A stretch of 64,000 nucleotides of DNA from CAZVNZ01 sp964628515 (GTDB lineage: Bacteria > Bacillota > Clostridia > Christensenellales > Christensenellaceae): positions 23,047 to 87,046 of the forward strand of contig CAZVNZ010000010.1 in NCBI GenBank assembly GCA_964628515.1. Direction: 5' to 3'. A model generated the notes under the pieces. The model was given only the letters and a program-made list of their open reading frames with translations, was not told the origin of the DNA and did no database searches. Below, piece after piece: positions 33,358-41,883 of the stretch (position 1 is its first letter; every line of letters begins with the position of its first letter). Position numbers and translations under genes: made by a program.

Positions 33358-35533
33358 TATCGGGATTTCCCTCCTGTGTGGGTGTAGGGGAGTTTATGGG
33401 CTCGTCCTCGGTATTAGAACTCCCTTTATTTTTGGTGATGGCAAGAGTACCGTCCATTACCGCTCCGGCGTAATCGTCCGGGCGTATCATGGCACGCATT
33501 ATGTCAAACTTTGCGTTGCCCTCATTTGCTTTGGTGTCTATTACCAGTGTATATATGTAGGGGGTTGCCTCCTCGTTGCTTATTGCAATAAACCAGCTTA
33601 CCTCCCTTTTTTTGCCTATAACCGCCGTACCCGTTTTGCCCATTACGTCCGAATCTTTTAAGTTGGCAGGGTAGCCTGTGCCGTCCACCATCACACGTCT
33701 TAAAGCAATTTTTTCCATTTCTATGGTGGAGGGTTGCATGGTGTTTTCCTTAAAGATGGTGGGGCTGTTTTCCTGCAAAACCTGCACAGCACCGTCTGTG
33801 GTTTTTTCTATCCGCTTTACAATGGAGGGGTTAAGCATATTGCCGTTATTCATAATTGCGGAGTACATAGAAGTCATTTGCAAAGGGCTTATTAAGAGTT
33901 CCCCCATGCCGTAGCCCATATCCGCAAGTATTTTGATGTTCATTTCCGTACCCTCGTTTAGCAGATTGGATTTTTTTACGGGAAGCTCAAAGTTTGGCGC
34001 CTCTCCTATGCCTATTTTAGTCATATATGCCATAAAGTTTTCTATACCCACCTGCATTGCATAGTAGGCAAAAAATATGTTATCCGAAGATTTTATTGCA
34101 TATTCGTATATAAATTGATCCGGTTGAGAAAGCCTGTTAATAGTAGGATAATTCCATTTGTAGCCGTCATTTGCCGGATTCCACTTGTTATCGCTTATGG
34201 ATAAATTAGGTGAGGAGCTGTCCGTTAAAATACCCGATTCTATTGCAGGCACACCCGAAAACATCTTAAAGGTGGAGCCGGGGGCAAATGTGGATTGGGT
34301 AGCCCTTAAAATTAAGGGGTAGCCGTTTTCCTCATCGTTGTAAAACTTCCATAAATCCTCGGGAATCTTATAATTAAACAAATTATTGTCAAAAGACGGA
34401 TAGGAAACCATGCCCACCACATCTCCTGTTTTGTAGTTCATAACCGTTAAAGTGCCGGACTGCCCTTTGGTTAGGTTAGAGGCAAGGGCGGTGTAGGCTT
34501 GCTTTTGTACTTGGCTGTCTATGGTTAAAACTACGTCCGCTCCGTCTATTTTTTCGTCCTCATACAGCACCTCCTTAATGTTGCCCATATCGTCTTCGAT
34601 ATATAACATTCTGCCGTCTTTAGAGCGCAACTGCTCCTCTAAGGCGCCCTCTATGCCAAACTGCCCCACCAAAGAGCTTTCCGTAATGCCGTAATCTTTA
34701 TATTGCTCTATTTGTGCCTCGGTTGGAGAGCCTATATACCCTGCCACATGAGCGGCCGCATCCTTTAGGGGATAGTATCTAAGGGGTGAGTGCCTCTCCT
34801 CGTCCACTAATAGCCCCGGTATTGCCGATATGGCGGTTTGTTGTTCTACCGTTAGAGAATCTTTAGGGAAAACGGCAAATACTTCTAAAGAAAATCCATT
34901 TTCCAGCGCATTATCGTATTTTTTTTGCACTACTTCTTTTGCAACATCGTAGTTGGTGTACAAAAATTCCTTTATTTGTTCAATATCGTGGGTTTTTTCT
35001 AAATCTAAGCAAATACTTTGTGCGTAGTCGTTTTTTGCAAGCAATTCGCCGTCTATGGAAAATATTTCCCCTCTTTTACCTGTTTGAGAGATGTTTATTA
35101 CTTTGTCTCCCTCTTCAAGTTGGGGTAAAATTAAGCTTGGGGTGTAAATAACGTTATAGCCGTTTGGCCCTGCCACAATATCTGCCTCAAAGTTATAGGA
35201 TTTTGCGCCTATAAGTTTGCTGTCCATTTTTAGCGAATATTTTAACTTGTACTCCGTTTCGGAAATTTTTTCCACATTTCTGGAAAGTAGGGAAATATCC
35301 CCTATTTGCAAAACATCGTAAATATTTGTATACCTTGTGGTAAAATCTCCCTTATTTTGAACATCAGGAGAAAAGGAGTATATATAATTGTATGCTTCCT
35401 CGTAATTTTTTTCCGTAAGCTTTTGTACAAACGCATAACCTGTTGTTGCCGCCCCATCCGTATATTGCTGACATCCCGTTAGTAAAATCGTAATTACAAA
35501 CAAGGGTAGAAATATGTATACTATTTTTTTCAT
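33350..35533 (-). CDS. lipoprotein class B penicillin-binding protein (MecA/PBP3-like)
   Basis: The 727-residue protein has a lipoprotein signal (LLTGCQQ, about residue 21), an NTF2-like MecA-N domain (about 30-145), a PBP dimerisation domain and a transpeptidase domain with S420-T-F-K423, SSDN and GKTGTA. The layout matches low-affinity PBPs such as MecA, PBP5 and B. subtilis PBP3. It would crosslink peptidoglycan outside the membrane. The C-terminal tail is Ser/Thr/Pro/Asn-rich. It shares a divergent promoter region with the TIM-barrel gene. Confidence 0.92.
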   Translation of the reverse strand: MKKIVYIFLPLFVITILLTGCQQYTDGAATTGYAFVQKLTEKNYEEAYNYIYSFSPDVQNKGDFTTRYTNIYDVLQIGDISLLSRNVEKISETEYKLKYSLKMDSKLIGAKSYNFEADIVAGPNGYNVIYTPSLILPQLEEGDKVINISQTGKRGEIFSIDGELLAKNDYAQSICLDLEKTHDIEQIKEFLYTNYDVAKEVVQKKYDNALENGFSLEVFAVFPKDSLTVEQQTAISAIPGLLVDEERHSPLRYYPLKDAAAHVAGYIGSPTEAQIEQYKDYGITESSLVGQFGIEGALEEQLRSKDGRMLYIEDDMGNIKEVLYEDEKIDGADVVLTIDSQVQKQAYTALASNLTKGQSGTLTVMNYKTGDVVGMVSYPSFDNNLFNYKIPEDLWKFYNDEENGYPLILRATQSTFAPGSTFKMFSGVPAIESGILTDSSSPNLSISDNKWNPANDGYKWNYPTINRLSQPDQFIYEYAIKSSDNIFFAYYAMQVGIENFMAYMTKIGIGEAPNFELPVKKSNLLNEGTEMNIKILADMGYGMGELLISPLQMTSMYSAIMNNGNMLNPSIVKRIEKTTDGAVQVLQENSPTIFKENTMQPSTIEMEKIALRRVMVDGTGYPANLKDSDVMGKTGTAVIGKKREVSWFIAISNEEATPYIYTLVIDTKANEGNAKFDIMRAMIRPDDYAGAVMDGTLAITKNKGSSNTEDEPINSPTPTQEGNPDNE

Positions 35534-35599
35534 TTATCTTCCATTCTTAGTTATTTTTATTGATTTGCGTTACACAAACCTGTAATACTATTCCATAAC

Positions 35600-35650
35600 A
35601 TTATACTATTTTTTTTTTATTTTGCAAAGTGGTATATTTTGTATTATAAT
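35600..35650. promoter_or_regulatory. divergent promoters sharing one palindromic -35 box
   Basis: TTGCAA (35622-35627) reads the same on both strands. To the right: 17 bp then TATAAT (35645-35650) for the isomerase gene. To the left (minus strand): 16 bp then TATAAT (35605-35600) for the PBP gene. Only one polymerase could occupy the shared -35 at a time. Confidence 0.75.
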
Positions 35651-35656
35651 ATGGCT

Positions 35657-36391
35657 ATGAATAACAAAATATACATTGCAACATTTGCAGAAAATTGCCT
35701 GTATTATGCAGAAAAATATAATTGCGGTTTGGAAATAGACGAGTTTTGTACCGCCGATAATATGGCTATGTTTAAAGAATGGCAAAAAAAATTTAATGAA
35801 TATTTCACAACAACCGAAGATTTTATAATCCACGCACCCTTTAACGACCTTGTACCCGTAAGTATAGACAGCAAAATCAGAGAGGTGGCACTACTTAGGT
35901 ATCATCAAATATTTGAAATTGCGGACAAACTTAATGTTAGAAAGCTAAACTTCCACACGGGGTATATTCCAAACACCACTTTTGAGGAGTGGTATTTTGA
36001 TAACTTTAAAGAATTTTGGTTTAAATTAGGCACGCAGTACAAAGAGTTTGAAGTGGTAATAGAAAATGTATTTGAGAGTAATCCATTTTCTCTTAAAAAA
36101 ACGGTGGACGAAATAAACTTAGACAACATAGGCTTGTGCTTAGATGTTGGGCATGTAAACTGCTCTTCCGATTGTACGGTGGAAAAATGGATAGAAGTTT
36201 TCTACGACAGGCTAAGGCATATGCACATTCACAATAACAAAGGTGTTGTAGACGACCATAACGGAATAACCGAGGGGGATATAGACGTGCTTAGCGCACT
36301 AAATACCGCACCTGAGGGAGTAGGCGCCACAATAGAGTGTTCGGACGTAAAAAGCTCGCTGAAATTTCTTAAAACGGTTGACATTATCTAA
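35657..36391 (+). CDS. AP-endonuclease-family/sugar phosphate isomerase-like TIM-barrel protein
   Basis: A protein of 244 residues from the ATG at 35657. It has the xylose-isomerase-like TIM pattern with metal-site candidates: NFHTGYIPN, VVIENVFE, LCLDVGHVN and MHIHNN. It could act on a sugar phosphate or on DNA; no endonuclease IV core is complete. The predicted transcript start (about 35656-35657) coincides with this ATG and no ribosome binding site is seen, so the mRNA may be leaderless. ATGs or TTG upstream (35639, 35651) lie in or at the -10 box. Confidence 0.75.
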   Translation: MNNKIYIATFAENCLYYAEKYNCGLEIDEFCTADNMAMFKEWQKKFNEYFTTTEDFIIHAPFNDLVPVSIDSKIREVALLRYHQIFEIADKLNVRKLNFHTGYIPNTTFEEWYFDNFKEFWFKLGTQYKEFEVVIENVFESNPFSLKKTVDEINLDNIGLCLDVGHVNCSSDCTVEKWIEVFYDRLRHMHIHNNKGVVDDHNGITEGDIDVLSALNTAPEGVGATIECSDVKSSLKFLKTVDII

Positions 36392-36406
36392 TAAATATAA
36401 TATAAT
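36378..36406 (+). promoter_or_regulatory. promoter of tRNA-Met, inside the end of the isomerase gene
   Basis: TTGACA (36378-36383), 17 bp, then TATAAT (36401-36406): full consensus. The -35 lies within the last codons of the upstream gene. Confidence 0.85.
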
Positions 36407-36445
36407 AGCTTACGTTACGCAACCTAATGGGTGCAAAACATATGT

Positions 36446-36522
36446 GGCGGCATAGCTCAGCTGGCTAGAGCATTCGGTTCATACCCGAAAGGTCGTAGGT
36501 TCGAATCTTACTGCCGCTACCA
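36446..36522 (+). tRNA. tRNA-Met (anticodon CAT, elongator-like)
   Basis: This 77-nt cloverleaf has an encoded CCA. Anticodon stem TTCGG/CCGAA encloses TTCATAC, giving CAT. The acceptor pairs from G1-U72, so it is not the mismatched C1-A72 initiator type. A CAT anticodon could also be a lysidine-modified tRNA-Ile; the body looks like tRNA-Met. No strong terminator follows until the hairpin in front of prfB. Confidence 0.88.
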
Positions 36523-36613
36523 TTTTTTTAAAACAAAGCAGAAAGTTTCTGCTAAAGGGCAAATTGCCGTAAAGCATAAAGCAAAACCGGTTTAATTTGA
36601 AAAATATACTAAA

Positions 36614-36698
36614 ACCCGTAAGGGTGATGCACTCTTAGAGGAGTGAAGCGCTCATAAGGGTGAGGCAGTTGCAACGCACCCGAAAGGGTGTTTTTTTT
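36614..36698 (+). promoter_or_regulatory. hairpin leader and terminator directly before prfB
   Basis: Three AAGGGTG copies occur. ACCC-GTAA-GGGT (36614-36625) and CACTC/GAGTG (36630-36645) are two small hairpins. CACCC-GAAA-GGGTG (36677-36690) with eight T (36691-36698) is an intrinsic terminator ending at the prfB ribosome binding site. GGGTG at 36658-36662 can pair with the same CACCC (36677-36681), which would exclude the terminator. A TATACT lies at 36605-36610. This looks like an attenuator; the trigger is unknown. Confidence 0.6.
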
Positions 36699-36711
36699 AG
36701 GAGAGGTACAA

Positions 36712-37818
36712 GTGATAGTCGTAGACGCACAAAAGCAAAGGTTAACAGATACAAAAAAGTTGTTGGACGAAGTTAAGGGCGGACTTAATCTGCCCCAACT
36801 TAAAGAGGAATTGCAACAACTTAATGAACAAATGGAAAGCTCGGATTTTTGGAATAACGTGGAGAATGCCAACATCATCACAAAAAAAGCAAAACCCATT
36901 AAGGCAAAAATTACTGAGTACGAAAAGCTGGCAACCAAGTACGAGGATTTGGAAGTTTTAATCGAAATGACGGAAGAATCTCAAGACGAAAGTTTGCTAA
37001 CCGAGCTAAACACAGATTTATCCGCTTTTGAGGAAAATGTTTCGGATTTTCATTTGCAAACCTTACTTTCCGGAAAATACGACAGTTGCAACGCAATTAT
37101 ATCTTTGCATGCAGGGGCGGGTGGCACGGAGGCGCAGGACTGGGCGGAAATGCTTATGCGTATGTATACACGCTTTTCCGAAAGACGTGGCTACGATGTA
37201 AAAATTTTGGACTACTTAGACGGGGACGAGGCAGGTGTAAAAAGTGTTACTCTGCTGATTTCCGGAGATTACGCCTACGGCTATATTAAGGGAGAAAAGG
37301 GGGTACACAGGCTTGTACGTATTTCTCCTTTCGATTCTAATTCAAGAAGGCATACCTCCTTTGTTTCTTTAGATGTTATGCCGGAAATTGAGGACGATGA
37401 TAACGATATTGTAATTTCTCCCGAGGATATGCGTGTGGACACTTACAGGGCGTCGGGGGCAGGCGGACAACACGTAAATAAGACGGAATCCGCCATAAGA
37501 ATTACCCACCTACCCACAGGAATTGTGGTGCAATGCCAAAACGAGCGCTCTCAAATACAAAACAGAGAAACGGCAATGCGTATGCTAAAATCCAAATTAG
37601 CGGAAAAAAAGGAAGAGGAAAGGCTTGCTGAAATCTCTAAACTAAAAGGCAACCAAAAGAAAATAGAATGGGGCAGCCAAATACGCAGTTATGTTTTTTG
37701 CCCCTACACAATGGTTAAAGACCACAGGACAAACGTAGAAACGGGGAACATTACAGCGGTAATGGATGGGGAAATAGATAATTTTATTAAAGCTTATCTG
37801 GTTTCTAATATGGAATAA
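36712..37818 (+). CDS. prfB: peptide chain release factor 2 without programmed frameshift
   Basis: The 368-residue protein starts at GTG 36712 behind AGGAGAGG. It has the RF2 anticodon-like SPF at 205-207 (RISPFDSNS) and GGQ at 251-253 (SGAGGQHVNKTE). It ends translation at UGA and UAA. Where most bacteria have an in-frame UGA frameshift site near codon 25, this gene reads straight through (GGLNLPQL), so the usual autoregulation is absent. The adjacent leader terminator might replace it. Confidence 0.93.
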   Translation: MIVVDAQKQRLTDTKKLLDEVKGGLNLPQLKEELQQLNEQMESSDFWNNVENANIITKKAKPIKAKITEYEKLATKYEDLEVLIEMTEESQDESLLTELNTDLSAFEENVSDFHLQTLLSGKYDSCNAIISLHAGAGGTEAQDWAEMLMRMYTRFSERRGYDVKILDYLDGDEAGVKSVTLLISGDYAYGYIKGEKGVHRLVRISPFDSNSRRHTSFVSLDVMPEIEDDDNDIVISPEDMRVDTYRASGAGGQHVNKTESAIRITHLPTGIVVQCQNERSQIQNRETAMRMLKSKLAEKKEEERLAEISKLKGNQKKIEWGSQIRSYVFCPYTMVKDHRTNVETGNITAVMDGEIDNFIKAYLVSNME

Positions 37819-37858
37819 ACAAATAAGTGTAATAATAGGAAGTTAGTTAGGTGAAGTT

Positions 37859-39748
37859 ATGTACGCAACACTTGATAACGCAAGTGTAAGTTTTTTAGAT
37901 AAACTGATATTTAAAAATGTTAGTGTAACCATAAATAAGGGAGATCGCATTGGCTTAATAGGAGCTAACGGCGCCGGAAAAACCACCCTTTTAAACACGC
38001 TTACCAAAAAATTAATACCCGAAGAGGGTAATGTTATTTACAAATCTCACCTTGTTATAGGCTTTTTACAGCAAAATAGCGGACTTGATGTGGCACGCAC
38101 AATAATGGAAGAAATGCGAGATGCGTTTGCCTACGAGGAAGATTTACTTAAAAAAATGCGTATTCTCGAGGAAAAAATGGCGCAGGACAATAAAGAGGAG
38201 TATGCCAAAGAGTATGCCTCCTATTTAAGCATTTTTGAGCACAGAGACGGTTATAATATAGATGTTAATATTAATAAAGTGCTAAACGGCATGGGTTTTT
38301 CTAACTTCGATTTAAGCATAAGTGCTTTATCGGGAGGGGAGAAAACTCGCCTTGCCATTGCAAAACTACTACTGGAAAACCCACAACTGCTAATACTGGA
38401 CGAGCCTACAAACCACTTGGATTTTAACACGCTAAAGTGGCTGGAAAACTATCTGCAAGGGTATAAGGGCTCTATAATTGTGGTATCCCACGACAGATAT
38501 TTTTTAGATAAAATCACCAATAAAATTTGGGAAATTGAGGATAAACAGCTTTTTGAGTATAAGGGGAACTACACCGCTTTCAGATTGGAAAAGGCGAATA
38601 AAATTTCCTTTCAAACCAAGGAATACGAAAAGCAATCAAGGCAAATTGACGCAATGAAGGACTATGCGGTGCGCAATATGGCAAGAGCGTCTACGGCAAC
38701 AAGAGCCAAAAGCCGTTTAAAACTGTTAGACCAAATGGAGATTATAGAAAAGCCCAAAACTCAGGTAAAAGCCCCGAATTTTTCCTTTGAGTTTGATAAA
38801 AACTCGGTAAATGATGTACTTACGGTAGCAGATATTGATGTGTGCGTTGGGGAGGAAATGCGTTGCATAGTAAAGGGAGTTTCCTTCGAGATAAAAAAAG
38901 GGGAAAAGGTTGCAATAATAGGAGAAAACGGCACGGGAAAATCCACCCTGCTTAAACAACTCCTAAAAGGGCAGGATATTAATATTGTGTGGGGGAAAAA
39001 CACAGCCCCCGGTTTTTACGAGCAGGAGCATAGAGAGTTTAATCCAAACAACACGGCCTTGCAGGAGGTAATTACTTGGTATCCTCACCTGTTAGAATAC
39101 AATGCAAGGGGTGCGTTAGGAAGGGTGCTATTAACGGGTGAAAACGTTTACAAGCACGTAAAAAGCCTAAGCGGTGGGGAAAGGGCAAAGCTTGGTTTTG
39201 CCATATTAATGTGCGGAGATTTTAACGTACTGGTTTTAGACGAGCCTACAAACCATTTGGATTTTATTTCAAGAGAAAGTTTAGAGGGCGCCTTACAAAA
39301 GTACGAGGGCACGCTTATTTTTGTTTCTCACGACAGATACTTTGTAAATGCCCTTGCAAGCAGAGTATTTGAAATTTCCGACTCTAAACTAAACATATAC
39401 GAAGGCAATTTCGATTTTTACGAGGAAAGCAAATATACCCAATCGGGGAAACGGGAAATAAACCCTATTAATAAAAGTAGCGAAAAAAACGAGAAAGACA
39501 GGCAAACGCCAAAAGGGGAAAACAGAAAGGAAAAACGAGCACAAGAGGCAAAACGCAGGGAAAATACAAGCCGTGTGGAAAAAGCAATGGCGGAAATAGA
39601 AAAGGAAGAAGCAAAACTAAAGCAGGAAATAGAAGAAAATCCTGCGGATTATCAACTGTTAAGCGATAACTGTAAACGTTTACAAGACCTTAAACAACAG
39701 TATGAGGCGTATATGGAAGAATGGATTTTGTTAGATTCGCAAGATTAA
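37859..39748 (+). CDS. ABC-F family ATPase (Uup/YfmR-like)
   Basis: The 629-residue soluble protein has two ABC domains: GANGAGKTT with LSGGEKTRLAIAKLL and LILDEPTNHLD, then GENGTGKST with LSGGERAKLGFAIL and LVLDEPTNHLD. They are joined by a basic linker (about residues 240-300) and followed by a charged coiled-coil tail (about 540-629). ABC-F proteins act on ribosomes (translation factors or ribosome protection) and have no membrane part. The C-terminal coiled coil fits the Uup/YfmR type. It lies 40 bp after prfB, possibly co-transcribed. Confidence 0.9.
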   Translation: MYATLDNASVSFLDKLIFKNVSVTINKGDRIGLIGANGAGKTTLLNTLTKKLIPEEGNVIYKSHLVIGFLQQNSGLDVARTIMEEMRDAFAYEEDLLKKMRILEEKMAQDNKEEYAKEYASYLSIFEHRDGYNIDVNINKVLNGMGFSNFDLSISALSGGEKTRLAIAKLLLENPQLLILDEPTNHLDFNTLKWLENYLQGYKGSIIVVSHDRYFLDKITNKIWEIEDKQLFEYKGNYTAFRLEKANKISFQTKEYEKQSRQIDAMKDYAVRNMARASTATRAKSRLKLLDQMEIIEKPKTQVKAPNFSFEFDKNSVNDVLTVADIDVCVGEEMRCIVKGVSFEIKKGEKVAIIGENGTGKSTLLKQLLKGQDINIVWGKNTAPGFYEQEHREFNPNNTALQEVITWYPHLLEYNARGALGRVLLTGENVYKHVKSLSGGERAKLGFAILMCGDFNVLVLDEPTNHLDFISRESLEGALQKYEGTLIFVSHDRYFVNALASRVFEISDSKLNIYEGNFDFYEESKYTQSGKREINPINKSSEKNEKDRQTPKGENRKEKRAQEAKRRENTSRVEKAMAEIEKEEAKLKQEIEENPADYQLLSDNCKRLQDLKQQYEAYMEEWILLDSQD

Positions 39749-39764
39749 TAAATGTGCTACTTCG

Positions 39765-39793
39765 TTGACATATTTATTAGCCTCTGTTATACT
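39765..39793 (+). promoter_or_regulatory. strong promoter with an unexplained ~200-nt leader
   Basis: TTGACA (39765-39770), 17 bp, then TATACT (39788-39793). The next gene starts at 40001. The leader 39800-40000 has a small hairpin (TTTACA near 39828 with TGTAAA), a second -10-like TATAAT at 39939-39944, and no recognised riboswitch or terminator. A 23-codon ORF at 39871 has no ribosome binding site. Confidence 0.7.
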
Positions 39794-40000
39794 AACCGCA
39801 AGTCATATTATTGTCAAAATTAAATTTTTACAGAGATTTATGTAAAAAAGAATTGCAAAGTGATACTTCTTATGAAACATTTTGCGCTAAAATTAGCATT
39901 AAAGTGCAAATTCGTTAATATTATTTTTGCCGTGTGCATATAATATAAATAGATAAACTAATAAAGAATTAATTATGTTCAAATTATGGGGGGATAAAGT

Positions 40001-41011
40001 TTGAAGCAATTAATACTTATTATAGATGATAGTTGGAGTAACAAGGACAGCTTAGAGAGAATTTTAAAGGTGCGGTATAATGTAATGCGTGCATCTAATT
40101 TTGCTAATGCTATAGATGCCATAGAAGATAACGGCGTAGAACTGATTTTCCTAAATTTGTCCTTGCCATGTTCTAAAGATATAATCGACTTTATTAATTT
40201 TAACAAGCTAAGCATTCCGATTTTGTTTATTTGTGCATCCGCAAGTATTTTAAATGTAAACACATTTATGTACGATTACGTAACACCTCCGTTTATTCCC
40301 CACCTTATTTTAAACAAGGTAAAAAATTTATTTGAGCTGGTTAAGTGCAAAAAAAGCTTAAGCACTTTTGAGGATGAGTTGGACAAAAAGATGGAAGTGC
40401 TAAGAAACGCCTTTTCTTCCACTATGTGCAGTCTTTCGGAGTACAGAAATATAGAAACTATAAACCACGTAAAACGCATTAGCCTGTACACAAAAAGTGT
40501 GCTGGTATTTCTATCCGAAAATATTTATGATGGCGAATTTACAGAAAAAAACATAAATATCGCCTCTACCGCATCAATGTTGCACGATGTGGGTTTAATA
40601 GGCATTTCGGACGAAGTGCTAAAGCAAAAAAGCAAATTTACCCAAAAAGAGGAAGGCATGTTTTTCAAGCATACGATTATAGGTTGCAAAATTGTGGAAA
40701 AAATGCGTAACAACAATGCAAACAGCGCCTTTTTAAATGTTAGCCATGATATTTGCAAATATCATCACGAAAGGTGGGACGGCTCGGGGTATCCCAATAA
40801 GTGCTCCGGACAGGATATACCAATTTATGCGCAAGTGGTGGGCTTGGTGGACGTTTACGACGAGCTTACCTCAAAGCAGGAATTATTGCACGAAAAAGCG
40901 GTTAACCTAATTAAAAGTGGGGGCGCAGGCTCCTTTTCCCCCGTACTTCTGGAAACAATAAATTTAATACCCGACGAGCTTTGCTATATTAAAGAGCAGT
41001 ACAGCGACTAA
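40001..41011 (+). CDS. HD-GYP domain protein with degenerate receiver
   Basis: The 336-residue protein starts at TTG 40001 behind GGGGGGAT. The N-terminal receiver-like domain keeps the acidic pair D9-D10, but the phospho-acceptor position is Asn (N52 in FLNLSLP) and the conserved Lys is replaced (YVTPPF). The C-terminal HD-GYP domain is intact: H195-D196 (LHDVGLIGI), HTIIG, and H255-H256-ERWDGSGYP. Such domains usually hydrolyse cyclic di-GMP. The receiver is thus probably not phosphorylated and may sense another input or act as a dimeriser. Confidence 0.88.
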   Translation: MKQLILIIDDSWSNKDSLERILKVRYNVMRASNFANAIDAIEDNGVELIFLNLSLPCSKDIIDFINFNKLSIPILFICASASILNVNTFMYDYVTPPFIPHLILNKVKNLFELVKCKKSLSTFEDELDKKMEVLRNAFSSTMCSLSEYRNIETINHVKRISLYTKSVLVFLSENIYDGEFTEKNINIASTASMLHDVGLIGISDEVLKQKSKFTQKEEGMFFKHTIIGCKIVEKMRNNNANSAFLNVSHDICKYHHERWDGSGYPNKCSGQDIPIYAQVVGLVDVYDELTSKQELLHEKAVNLIKSGGAGSFSPVLLETINLIPDELCYIKEQYSD

Positions 41012-41030
41012 TTTTTTCTTTATGGTGATC
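41012..41030 (+). repeat. dispersed ATGRTGATGAT motif, copy 7 (partial)
   Basis: TTTTTTCTTTATGGTGATCC directly follows the HD-GYP stop codon; the last bases diverge. A small CCGC/GCGG hairpin follows (41030-41045). Confidence 0.4.
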
Positions 41031-41116
41031 CGCCTAAAAAAGCGGTTGATTAAGGGATTTATTTAAGTTTATTACACCTGTTTTTGTGTGTAAAACCCCT
41101 CCGTAAAAGGTTGCCA

Positions 41117-41177
41117 TTGCATTAAAGCAATTATTTTACATAAAACTATTGCTTTTAAGCAATGGTGGTGTTATACT
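41117..41177 (+). promoter_or_regulatory. S24 repressor operators and promoter
   Basis: TTGC-N6-GCAA occurs at 41117-41130 and 41149-41162, 32 bp apart (three helical turns). The second site includes the -35 (TTGCTT, 41149-41154), which is 17 bp from TATACT (41172-41177). Two dyads around a promoter fit cooperative autorepression. Confidence 0.75.
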
Positions 41178-41199
41178 GTTAAAAACAGGAGGAATTTAT

Positions 41200-41796
41200 A
41201 TGGATACACAACTACTTATAGAGCTTATAAAGCGTGCAATGGGGGAGTACAGCATTAATACCTTTGCAGAAAAGGCAGGCATTAATGCAGGCAATTTATC
41301 GAGGGTGCTTAGAGGGCAAAATGTAAGTGCAGAGTTGCTGTTAAAAATTGCGGATGCCTCGCAGGATAGGGTTTCCTCTCAAGAATTACTGTTTGCCGCA
41401 GGATATACGGGGGCAAAAATACCAATTTACGGCACGGTAGCCGCAGGGAGCCCCATAAATGCTTACGAGGAAATGGACGGCTTTGTGGAAATAAGCGACA
41501 TAGACACAAGCAGAGCGGATTACTTTGCTTTGCGTATAAGGGGTAACTCCATGGATGCGGCGCACATACCGGATAAAAGTGTGGTAGTGGTACAAAAGCA
41601 AAGCACATTACAAAACGGCGAGATAGGTGTATTTGAAATAGAGGGGGAGGCAACGGTAAAACAGCTTGCAAGGGCAGGCAGTAATATTGTCCTTATGCCT
41701 GTAAGCACGGACGAAAGCCACAAACCCCAAGTTTACGACAACAGTTACAACGTACATGTACTGGGCAAGGTAGTAAAAGCGATAATAGATGTATAA
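41200..41796 (+). CDS. XRE-type repressor with S24 self-cleavage domain (LexA/CI-like)
   Basis: The 198-residue protein starts at 41200 behind AGGAGG. It has an N-terminal XRE helix-turn-helix (INTFAEKAGINAGNLSRVLR, about 19-38) and a C-terminal S24 domain: A82-G83 cleavage site (TVAAGSPI), catalytic S117 (RGNSMD) and K154 (ATVKQLA). All parts needed for RecA-stimulated self-cleavage are present. It probably controls itself and the downstream Y-family polymerase as a DNA-damage-inducible unit. It is not LexA itself, as it has an XRE and not a LexA-type winged helix. Confidence 0.88.
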   Translation: MDTQLLIELIKRAMGEYSINTFAEKAGINAGNLSRVLRGQNVSAELLLKIADASQDRVSSQELLFAAGYTGAKIPIYGTVAAGSPINAYEEMDGFVEISDIDTSRADYFALRIRGNSMDAAHIPDKSVVVVQKQSTLQNGEIGVFEIEGEATVKQLARAGSNIVLMPVSTDESHKPQVYDNSYNVHVLGKVVKAIIDV

Positions 41797-41820
41797 ATTA
41801 TCCATAACCGCAAACTATAT

Positions 41821-41852
41821 ACTAATCACTAACACTAACCACTAACCACTAA
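41821..41852 (+). repeat. short tandem repeat ACTAACC before the polymerase gene
   Basis: Units ACTAATC, ACTAAC, ACTAACC, ACTAACC, ACTAA follow one another within the 87-bp gap between the repressor and polymerase genes, 20 bp before the ribosome binding site. Confidence 0.75.
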
Positions 41853-41883
41853 AAAGGGACAGTATCAAAAAAAGGTGATAATT

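Noticed and set aside
36614..36698. T-box or known riboswitch before prfB
   Set aside because: No T-box consensus, specifier loop or other known riboswitch core is present; only small hairpins and a terminator.
39794..40000. c-di-GMP riboswitch before the HD-GYP gene
   Set aside because: I looked for the conserved GEMM-type core segments and did not find them.
41821..41852. CRISPR array
   Set aside because: Units are 6-7 bp, contiguous and without spacers; no cas genes are present in the window.
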